A DNA stretch of 64,000 bases from Congregibacter brevis (lineage in GTDB: Bacteria; Pseudomonadota; Gammaproteobacteria; Pseudomonadales; Halieaceae). Below the pieces are notes generated by a model, which had not been told where the DNA came from, made no database searches, and saw only the letters and a list, made by a program, of their open reading frames with translations. The translations under genes and the position numbers were made by a program. The DNA lies in the NCBI RefSeq assembly GCF_045689245.1, contig NZ_CP136865.1:3286001-3350000 (forward strand). The letters run 5' to 3'. Shown here piece by piece: positions 57,352-64,000 of this stretch (its first letter is position 1; each line of letters begins with the position of its first letter).

Positions 57352-57361
57352 GACGAACGGT
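57352..57361 (-). promoter_or_regulatory. AlgR-like box upstream of the minor-pilin operon
   Basis: The minus strand reads ACCGTTCGTC, an exact match to the core recognised by AlgR in Pseudomonas aeruginosa, where AlgR activates the fimU-pilVWXY1Y2E operon. It lies 45 bp before the first gene. An AlgR/FimS system elsewhere in this genome is an inference. Confidence 0.6.
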
Positions 57362-57424
57362 CAGATTTGGCGATCACCGGTATAAATCAGGAAGTTACGC
57401 ACTGAAAGTCATGCGAGCTAATAG

Positions 57425-58372
57425 CTAGTCTACAGCGTGTAAGCGCAATTCTTTGGGCATACTAAAAGTCACGTTCTCCGGGCGCCCATCGACCTCCCTC
57501 ACAGTATTCGCACCCAGTTCCTGCAGCCGTTCGACCACCTCTTGCACCAATACCTCTGGCGCTGACGCACCGGCAGTGACGCCTACGCGCTGCTTATCCT
57601 TTAGCCAGGCCGGTTCGATTTCATCAGCGCGGTCCAAAAGGAATGCCTGCGCGCCCATACGCTCCGCGAGTTCTCGGAGACGGTTGGAATTAGAGCTGTT
57701 AGGGGAACCCACTACAATCATGAGATCGCAGTCCGCCGCCAGCTGTTTAACCGCGTCCTGCCTATTCTGGGTGGCGTAACAGATGTCATCTTTTCGAGGC
57801 CCCGTGATAGCAGGGAAGCGCGCTTTAAGAGCTTCAATCACCCGAGCCGTATCGTCCATCGACAAGGTGGTTTGAGTGACATAGGAAAGATTGTCCGGAT
57901 TGCGAACATTGAGGCTCGCGACCTGCTCCTCATCTTCCACCAGATAGATGTCACCGCCCTTGCTGTAGTCGTACTGCCCCATAGTCCCTTCAACTTCGGG
58001 GTGACCCGCATGGCCTATAAGCACGCACTCTCGCCCTTCGGCACTGTAGCGCGTGACCTCTATATGAACCTTCGTCACCAAAGGACAAGTTGCATCAAAC
58101 ACTTTTAATCCGCGGGAGTCCGCTTTTTTTCGCACCGCTTGAGATACGCCGTGAGCACTAAAGATCACGATGCAGTCATCGGGAACCTCGTGTAGCTCCT
58201 CGACAAAAACCGCGCCTCGGGACCGCAAGTCATCTACAACAAAACGGTTGTGAACCACTTCGTGGCGAACATAGATCGGCGCGCCAAAGACATCCAAAGC
58301 ACGGTTAACAATGTCGATCGCACGATCCACACCCGCACAAAACCCTCTTGGATTGGCTAGTTGAATATCCAT
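57425..58372 (-). CDS. ispH: 4-hydroxy-3-methylbut-2-enyl diphosphate reductase
   Basis: IspH is the final enzyme of the non-mevalonate isoprenoid pathway; it makes IPP and DMAPP with a [4Fe-4S] cluster. Cluster cysteines are Cys12 (NPRGFCAGVDRA), one near 96 (DATCPLVTKVH) and one near 197 (ICYATQNRQ). The GSPNSSNSNRL substrate loop is present. Length is 315. It overlaps the fkpB stop by one base (TGATG). Its products feed carotenoid and bacteriochlorophyll synthesis, but the location is the ordinary one. Confidence 0.97.
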   Translation of the reverse strand: MDIQLANPRGFCAGVDRAIDIVNRALDVFGAPIYVRHEVVHNRFVVDDLRSRGAVFVEELHEVPDDCIVIFSAHGVSQAVRKKADSRGLKVFDATCPLVTKVHIEVTRYSAEGRECVLIGHAGHPEVEGTMGQYDYSKGGDIYLVEDEEQVASLNVRNPDNLSYVTQTTLSMDDTARVIEALKARFPAITGPRKDDICYATQNRQDAVKQLAADCDLMIVVGSPNSSNSNRLRELAERMGAQAFLLDRADEIEPAWLKDKQRVGVTAGASAPEVLVQEVVERLQELGANTVREVDGRPENVTFSMPKELRLHAVD

Positions 58373-58842
58373 CAGTGTAAGTCTACCGCTTCCAAACGAT
58401 GAATTTGCACATCAAACAAAATGGTGCGGCCCGCCAAAGGGTGGTTGAAATCTACCGTCACCTCAGTGTCGTCAAAACCCACAATCATTCCTGGCAATTC
58501 GCCACCAGAAGCATCAGCGAAGGAGCAGACCAACCCCAGCTCTAACTCCAGATCTTCATCAAAACCGTCGCGGGGCACTCGCTGAACATTATTCTCATTG
58601 GGTTGACCAAAGGCCTCTTCCGGCGGCACCTGAAACAGTTTCCGCTCACCCGACTGCATACCGATAATGCGCCGCTCGAAACCCGGTAAAAGGCTGCCAT
58701 CACCGATGGCAAAGCTCACAGCCTCACCACCAAAGTTCGAATCCACTTCGTCCCCATCCTCTAAAGCCAAAGAGAAATTCAGAAAAACACGAGTGCCTTC
58801 ACTCACGTTTCCATCCATATCGTTATCCGCGATGTCTGACAT
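58372..58842 (-). CDS. fkpB: FKBP-type peptidyl-prolyl isomerase, SlpA/FkpB type
   Basis: A 156-residue SlyD-like FKBP with the pattern VFLNFSLALEDGDEVDSN, the F-A-I-G-D-G core, LLPGFERRIIGMQSGERK and the inserted-flap region. It is cytosolic (no signal) and, as in E. coli, lies between lspA and ispH. It is a folding chaperone with prolyl isomerase activity. ATG at 58842 shares a base with the lspA stop. Confidence 0.93.
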   Translation of the reverse strand: MSDIADNDMDGNVSEGTRVFLNFSLALEDGDEVDSNFGGEAVSFAIGDGSLLPGFERRIIGMQSGERKLFQVPPEEAFGQPNENNVQRVPRDGFDEDLELELGLVCSFADASGGELPGMIVGFDDTEVTVDFNHPLAGRTILFDVQIHRLEAVDLH

Positions 58843-59369
58843 TAAGCACGCCCATCCTCGCCCGAGGCCTCTTTCGCCACCGAACTAAACACACTATCCA
58901 TAATAATAAGAAACGCTCCTACGGATATTGCCGCGTCGGCAACATTGAATGTAGGGAAGTACCAGTCACGATAGTGGACGCTGACAAAATCAACAACGTA
59001 GCCCAGATAGACCCGGTCCACAAGATTGCCTAAAGCCCCGCCGAGTACCAATGCCAACGCTAAAGAAAGCTGCCACTGGCGCGGCTTCAGATCTTTTAGC
59101 CAAAAGATAATCATGGCGCTCACAGCCAGGGCCAAGACGGCAAAGAACCAACGCTGCCACCCCCCCGCACCTGCCAGAAAACTAAAAGCAGCGCCTTGAT
59201 TGTGGTGCAGCGTCAAATTAAACCAGCTTAGTATTTTAACCGGCATGGCATAGCTAAGTTCGCTTGATGCGAGCAACTTAGTCCCCTGGTCCAGCGCTAC
59301 AATAAGTGCAGCCACAGCGTACCAGCGCCCTACGCCCGAAAAAGCACTAGGCAAACTCACGTTCCTCAC
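58842..59369 (-). CDS. lspA: Signal peptidase II
   Basis: LspA cleaves signal peptides from lipoproteins in the inner membrane. It has four membrane helices and the two catalytic aspartates in GNLVDRV and FNVADAAI, plus the HHNQGAAFSFL family block. The frame is open to 59471, but the extra N-terminus overlaps ileS and lacks a helix. The GTG at 59369 has AAGG five bases upstream and gives 175 residues; it overlaps the end of ileS by 23 bp. Lipoproteins seen in this window (PufC, BamD) would be its substrates. Confidence 0.93.
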   Translation of the reverse strand: MRNVSLPSAFSGVGRWYAVAALIVALDQGTKLLASSELSYAMPVKILSWFNLTLHHNQGAAFSFLAGAGGWQRWFFAVLALAVSAMIIFWLKDLKPRQWQLSLALALVLGGALGNLVDRVYLGYVVDFVSVHYRDWYFPTFNVADAAISVGAFLIIMDSVFSSVAKEASGEDGRA

Positions 59370-62151
59370 CAGGGCCTTCAACGTTACTGACACAACGACC
59401 GCACAAAGTTGGATGCTCATTATGTTCACCGACATCCGCACAGCGGTGCCAGCAGCGTTCGCACTTTTCATCTTCGCAGACGGTCACTGACAGGCGTAAA
59501 CCTTCTATTTCTGTGGGCGCGGCATCATCAGTTGCAGATGTTAAACCGGCTACGTCTGCCCGAGATGTGATAAGAACAAACCGGAGCTCATTACCTAATC
59601 CTGCCAAACGCTCGGCCAGCTGACCATCGCAGTAAAGCGTCACCGCCGCATCCAAAGAGCCGCGCAGCTCACCCGCAGCACGAAGCGTTTCCAGCTGTTT
59701 GTTAACGGCCGCACGAACAGCGATCAACGCGTCCCAGTAATCAGCATCCAATTCATCATTGCGCGATAGTCGAAGCAGAGGTGCGCCCCAGCCCGCAAGG
59801 AGTACAGAATCTTCGCGGTCACCCGGAAGGTTTTCCCACACTTCCTCTGCAGTAAAGGACAATACTGGCGCCATCCATCTCGCCATGGCGTCGGCAATAC
59901 GGTAGAGCGCCGTTTGGGCTGAGCGCCTGGGCAGGCTATCGGCACGCGTGGTGTATTGCCGATCCTTGATAATGTCCAGGTAGAAACCACCCATTTCCCC
60001 AGAGCAGAAGTTATGCAGCCGATGGCATACCTGATGGAATTGATAAGCGTCATACGCTTGTTTTAGCTCTTCCTGCAGTCGCGCAGCCGAATCCACAGCC
60101 CAACGATCCAAAGGCAGCAAATCCTCGTCTGCCACACTATGCTCCGCCGGATCGAATCCCGACAGGTTGGCTAGCATGAAGCGTGCGGTGTTACGGATCC
60201 GTCGATAACTATCTCCAGTTCGCTTTAGAATCTCGTCCGATACTGCAACCTCGTTGCGGTAATCTGTAGATGCGAGCCAGAGCCGCAAAATATCAGCTCC
60301 CTGATCGTTCATCGCTTTGCGAGCGGGAATGATGTTGCCGATGGACTTGGACATCTTCCGACCGTCGCCATCCACGGTAAAACCATGAGTCAGTACCGCT
60401 TTATAGGGCGCTTCGCCATAGGCTCCTATCCCCGTTAGCAGCGATGACTGAAACCAGCCACGATGCTGATCCGAACCCTCAAGATACAGATCGGCAGGTG
60501 CGGAAAGTCCTTCTCGACGCCGCAGCACACAAGCGTGGGTGACCCCCGAATCAAACCAGACATCGAGAGTGTCCGTAACCTTGTCATAGTGCTCTGCGTC
60601 ATCGCCAATAAGCTCTGAAGGTTCGAGACTGAACCAGGCTTCGATACCAGACTCCTGTATGCGCTGCGCCGCCTGCTCTATAAGCGCTGGAGTATCGGGA
60701 TGAAGCTCCGCAGTCTCTTTGTGCACAAACAAAGTGATGGGCACACCCCAGGTTCGTTGCCGGGAGATACACCAATCCGGGCGATCACTCAGCATAGACT
60801 CTATGCGTGCACGTCCCCAATCCGGTATCCACTGCACCCCATCCACAGCATTCTGGGCCGCGTCTAGGAGTCCGTTCTCATGCATGCGCACAAACCACTG
60901 GGGCGTGGCGCGAAAAATCAGCGGTGTCTTGTGCCGCCAGCAGTGAGGATAGGAATGCAGATAATCCTCGTGATGGAGCAGCACCCCACGCTCCTCAAGC
61001 GCAGTAACAATTTTCGCGTTTGCCTTAAAAACGTGCTCTCCGGCAAACAGCTCTGTGTCTTCACGAAACACGCCATTCGGTCCTACGGGGTTATCGACCG
61101 ACAGTTCATAACGCAGGCCTACTGAATAGTCATCCTGACCATGGGCTGGCGCGGTGTGTACTGCACCGGTTCCCGCATCCACTGTCACATGCTCTCCCAG
61201 AATCACAGGAACTTGACGGTCAAGAAACGGGTGTTGAAGTAACTGCAGCTCCACATCCCTTCCCTTGCACTTACCAATGACCTGAGGCTCTCCCAGACCG
61301 TAGCGTGCGGCACAACTCTCAGCGAGCGCTTCGGCCACGAGTATGCGCTGCCCCCCCCCAGCGATGAGGACGTAATCAAAATCCGGATGCAGACTCACAG
61401 CTCGATTCGCAGGCAATGTCCACGGCGTGGTTGTCCAGATTGGCACGGTGACCGCCTTGTCGTCGTCTACGCCGCAAGCGTGATTGATAGCGGCTGGATC
61501 GACCGCCGCGAAGGCAACGTCGATAGCTGGCGATTGCTTGTCAGCGTACTCGACTTCAGCCTCGGCGAGAGCCGAGCCACAATCGAGGCACCAATGCACC
61601 GGCTTAAACCCTTTGTGCACATGTCCGCGCTCAACTAAGCGACCCAGTGTGCGGACAATGTCCGCCTCAAAGTCGTAGTTCATTGTTAGGTAGGGATTCT
61701 CCCAATCTCCAATGATCCCCATGCGCACAAAATCTTCGCGCTGGTTATCAATCTGACGCTGGGCGTAGGCACGACACTTTTCCCGAAATTCCGCCGCGCT
61801 GAGCTTGACGCCGGGTTTCCCTACTTTTTTCTCGACGTTGAGCTCGATCGGCAAACCATGACAATCCCAGCCGGGTACGTAGGGAGAGTCAAAGCCGTCC
61901 AAAGTCTTGTACTTGACGATAATGTCTTTGAGCACCTTGTTGACCGCGTGGCCAACGTGGAGATCGCCATTCGCATAGGGAGGTCCATCATGGAGGATGA
62001 ACTTGGGGCGACCCGCCCTCAATTCCCGTATCCGGTGATAAAGTCCCATGTCCTGCCACTGCTTAATCCTAGATGGCTCACGCTGGGCAAGGTTTGCCTT
62101 CATGGGAAAGCCCGTCGTCGGCAGATTCAGGGTATCCTTGTACTCACTCAT
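59347..62151 (-). CDS. ileS: Isoleucyl-tRNA synthetase
   Basis: IleS is the class I synthetase that charges tRNA-Ile. The 934-residue protein has the HIGH motif as HVGH (65-68) in PPYANGDLHVGHAVN, the KMSKS loop at 599-603 and a connective editing domain between them (WTTTPWTLPANRAVSL, GTGAVHTAPAHGQDD). A C-terminal zinc finger follows (CERCWHRC...LCGRC). This is the bacterial mupirocin-sensitive architecture. It lies between ribF and lspA. Confidence 0.98.
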   Translation of the reverse strand: MSEYKDTLNLPTTGFPMKANLAQREPSRIKQWQDMGLYHRIRELRAGRPKFILHDGPPYANGDLHVGHAVNKVLKDIIVKYKTLDGFDSPYVPGWDCHGLPIELNVEKKVGKPGVKLSAAEFREKCRAYAQRQIDNQREDFVRMGIIGDWENPYLTMNYDFEADIVRTLGRLVERGHVHKGFKPVHWCLDCGSALAEAEVEYADKQSPAIDVAFAAVDPAAINHACGVDDDKAVTVPIWTTTPWTLPANRAVSLHPDFDYVLIAGGGQRILVAEALAESCAARYGLGEPQVIGKCKGRDVELQLLQHPFLDRQVPVILGEHVTVDAGTGAVHTAPAHGQDDYSVGLRYELSVDNPVGPNGVFREDTELFAGEHVFKANAKIVTALEERGVLLHHEDYLHSYPHCWRHKTPLIFRATPQWFVRMHENGLLDAAQNAVDGVQWIPDWGRARIESMLSDRPDWCISRQRTWGVPITLFVHKETAELHPDTPALIEQAAQRIQESGIEAWFSLEPSELIGDDAEHYDKVTDTLDVWFDSGVTHACVLRRREGLSAPADLYLEGSDQHRGWFQSSLLTGIGAYGEAPYKAVLTHGFTVDGDGRKMSKSIGNIIPARKAMNDQGADILRLWLASTDYRNEVAVSDEILKRTGDSYRRIRNTARFMLANLSGFDPAEHSVADEDLLPLDRWAVDSAARLQEELKQAYDAYQFHQVCHRLHNFCSGEMGGFYLDIIKDRQYTTRADSLPRRSAQTALYRIADAMARWMAPVLSFTAEEVWENLPGDREDSVLLAGWGAPLLRLSRNDELDADYWDALIAVRAAVNKQLETLRAAGELRGSLDAAVTLYCDGQLAERLAGLGNELRFVLITSRADVAGLTSATDDAAPTEIEGLRLSVTVCEDEKCERCWHRCADVGEHNEHPTLCGRCVSNVEGPGEEREFA

Positions 62152-62156
62152 GGGTT

Positions 62157-63101
62157 CTATCTTTCCTCAGCGCCCAGTGCAAAATACGCACGAGCTCCTT
62201 CAATATCTTCATGTATTTTGGCCTTGAGCACGTCCACAGACTCAAAGCGTTGCTCATCACGTAACTTGTGCAAGAAGCGCACGCTAAGCCGCTTGCCATA
62301 AAGTGCATGCTCCCCGTCAAGGATATGCACTTCAAGATTTGGCCGAAGCCCCGCTTCCACCGTGGGCCGAACCCCGACGTTGGCGATAGCCGGGGTATCA
62401 CACAAGCCTCCTCCCGTAGCGGTCACCGCAAACACACCGCTCAAGGGCACACTTTTACGGCGGAGGGCGATGTTCGCAGTAGGAACCCCTATTTGCCGTC
62501 CAAGCTGACGACCGAAGATCACCCTGCCGGACATCTCATAATCATGTCCTAAGCAAGCACAGGATGTCGCGAAATCACCGATCGTCAGGGCACTACGCAA
62601 ACGGGTACTGCTGACTCGCTCCCCTTCGACTTCGATAGTCTGCGTTGCCAGCGTGGTAAAGCCCTCGCGCTCGCCTATGGCCTGCATGAGAGAAAAACCG
62701 CCCTCTCGGTCATGCCCAAAGCGAAAGTCGTCCCCCAGTACCAGAGAACGCACGCCCAAACCCTGCACGAAGATTCGATCCGCAAACTCCTCTGCTGACA
62801 TTTGGCGTAGCTTTTCGTCAAAGCGCAGGCACAACAATCGATCAATACCCAGGGACGCCAAAGATTCAAAGCGCTCACGAAAGCTCTGCAAGCGCGCGGG
62901 AGCGGAAGCCGCGGCCAAGTACTCCCTCGGTAGGGGTTCAAAGGTCACCACCGTGGTCGGAAGGTCGTATTTGCGGCCCTGTTCTTGCAGCTGTGAAATC
63001 ACAGTCTGGTGGCCCAAATGCACACCATCGAAGGCACCGATGGTCGCTACACTGGGGCGATCTTTGGGACGCAGGCCTTCTAGGCCGCGTAGGAGCTCCA
63101 T
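62157..63101 (-). CDS. ribF: Bifunctional riboflavin kinase/FAD synthetase
   Basis: RibF phosphorylates riboflavin to FMN and adenylates it to FAD. The N-terminal nucleotidyltransferase half has VATIGAFDGVHLGHQTVI and LVLGDDFRFGHDREG. The C-terminal kinase half has GRVIFGRQLGRQIGVPTANI. Length is 314 residues. It precedes ileS by 5 bp in the conserved gammaproteobacterial order. Confidence 0.97.
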   Translation of the reverse strand: MELLRGLEGLRPKDRPSVATIGAFDGVHLGHQTVISQLQEQGRKYDLPTTVVTFEPLPREYLAAASAPARLQSFRERFESLASLGIDRLLCLRFDEKLRQMSAEEFADRIFVQGLGVRSLVLGDDFRFGHDREGGFSLMQAIGEREGFTTLATQTIEVEGERVSSTRLRSALTIGDFATSCACLGHDYEMSGRVIFGRQLGRQIGVPTANIALRRKSVPLSGVFAVTATGGGLCDTPAIANVGVRPTVEAGLRPNLEVHILDGEHALYGKRLSVRFLHKLRDEQRFESVDVLKAKIHEDIEGARAYFALGAEER

Positions 63102-63158
63102 GGCGTCACTGAGGTTTAAAAAAAGACGCAGCAGTATATCGAAGAACGGGCTTACAGC

Positions 63159-64000
63159 CTATGCAGAAGCGTCAGACTCCGACAGTGATTTATCCATCGC
63201 AAATGCCGGTGCCCGGAGATCGGCCAGACGCATTCCCAAGCCCCACAGCACTATCAGATACATTGCCAAGCCAGCGCCGCAAAGCCCGATAATCCCGACG
63301 GCTCGCTGACCCCATGATCCGCCAAACCACAGAACCTCATCTGGCGTCGCATACATCAGGACGAGCGCCATGCAAAGACAGGCCAGCACGAGTCGGACAA
63401 GATAACGACGCCATACAGGTGCGAACCGATAGACGCCCTCCCGTCGCAAGCCTCGCCAGAGCAGCCCCGCATTCAGGAACGCGCTCAAGCTAGTCGCAAG
63501 CGCCAAACCTACATGCCCTACACCAAAATAAAGCATGAGGGGAACGACGAAGACGAGGTTCATCACCATATTGGCGACCATAGCTTTGATACCGATGCGC
63601 ACAGGGGTGACCATATCCTGACGGGCATAAAAACCCGGCGCGAGCACCTTGATCAACATAAACGCACACAAACCAAGACTGTAAGCACGCAGGCTTAAGG
63701 CCGACATCGCGATATCGTTCTCACTAAGCGCTCCGTAGTGAAACAAGCTGATCAAAATAGGTTCTGCCAGTATGAGCAGAGCCACAGTCGAAGGCACGCC
63801 CACCAACAATACCGACCGTACGGCCCAATCCAAGGTCTTTGAGTAATCCTCCTCTCGGGCGGCAGACTTCTGCGCCGCAAGCGTAGGCATGATCACGGTG
63901 GCCACGGCAATGGCAAAAACTCCGAGGGGAAGCTCCGTGAGCCGATCAGAGTAGTAGAGCCACGACACGCTGCCGGTAGGTAAAAATGACGCCAGGACCG
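63159..64000 (-). CDS. murJ: Lipid II flippase MurJ (partial, runs off right edge)
   Basis: The C-terminal 279 or so residues of MurJ, the membrane flippase that carries lipid II across the inner membrane. The frame stays open to the window edge (LASFLPTGSVSWLYYSDRL, then ELPLGVFAIAVATVIMPTLA), with multiple helices, and the family residues of the RxxPGFYARQD region (LAPGFYARQDMVTPV). About half of the roughly 510-residue protein is missing. It precedes ribF by 57 bp. Confidence 0.95.
   Translation of the reverse strand, partial: VLASFLPTGSVSWLYYSDRLTELPLGVFAIAVATVIMPTLAAQKSAAREEDYSKTLDWAVRSVLLVGVPSTVALLILAEPILISLFHYGALSENDIAMSALSLRAYSLGLCAFMLIKVLAPGFYARQDMVTPVRIGIKAMVANMVMNLVFVVPLMLYFGVGHVGLALATSLSAFLNAGLLWRGLRREGVYRFAPVWRRYLVRLVLACLCMALVLMYATPDEVLWFGGSWGQRAVGIIGLCGAGLAMYLIVLWGLGMRLADLRAPAFAMDKSLSESDASA

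Overview
The window is a chromosomal segment of an aerobic anoxygenic phototrophic gammaproteobacterium. The best match is the marine OM60/NOR5 group (Halieaceae; Congregibacter/Luminiphilus-like). That placement is an inference from three things: type-2 reaction-centre and bacteriochlorophyll/spirilloxanthin-type carotenoid genes, the gene order pufLMC followed by pufB, and clearly gammaproteobacterial neighbourhoods (murJ-ribF-ileS-lspA-fkpB-ispH, rluD-pgeF-clpB, pilSR, ilvYC). No phage, IS element or CRISPR array was seen.

Positions 1-19900 are part of the photosynthesis gene cluster. On the minus strand the order is bchI-bchD-bchO, crtI-crtB, crtE-crtF, then bchC-bchX-bchY-bchZ-pufQ-pufL-pufM-pufC-pufB, the last running off the left edge. 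crtC lies on the plus strand, divergent from crtE and convergent with crtB. The right end of the cluster is an alpha/beta hydrolase of unknown role (minus) divergent from bchJ (plus). Most of these promoters carry TGT-N12-ACA palindromes, the PpsR/CrtJ redox/light repressor box. Four promoters have two boxes spaced 7-8 bp apart and bchI has one, so the cluster reads as one repressor regulon, and the unknown hydrolase belongs to it.

Positions 19900-25030 hold a rhodanese, sfsA, a small lipoprotein, a 2-oxoglutarate/Fe(II) oxygenase and a membrane TolB-like/TPR protein. Positions 25049-30945 are a complete rRNA operon on the minus strand (P1-type promoter, 16S, tRNA-Ile(GAT), tRNA-Ala(TGC), 23S, 5S, terminator).

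Positions 30970-37720 carry pssA, ilvY/ilvC and ilvB-ilvN plus a DUF4124 protein. An enterobacterial-type long IlvC with its activator IlvY sits between ilvN and pssA, inverted relative to ilvBN. Positions 37850-45000 hold clpB (heat-shock promoter), pgeF, rluD, bamD and nadE.

Positions 45040-57400 are type IV pilus genes: the PilS/PilR two-component system, then a minor-pilin and tip operon fimT/fimU-pilV-pilW-pilX-pilY1-pilE on the minus strand with an AlgR-like box upstream. PilY1 has an unusual three-repeat insertion inside its von Willebrand A domain. Positions 57425-64000 are housekeeping: ispH, fkpB, lspA, ileS, ribF and a truncated murJ at the right edge.

Most starts were chosen from ribosome-binding sites and family length, and several differ from the longest open frame. 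All function calls rest on reading protein motifs; no database search was run.
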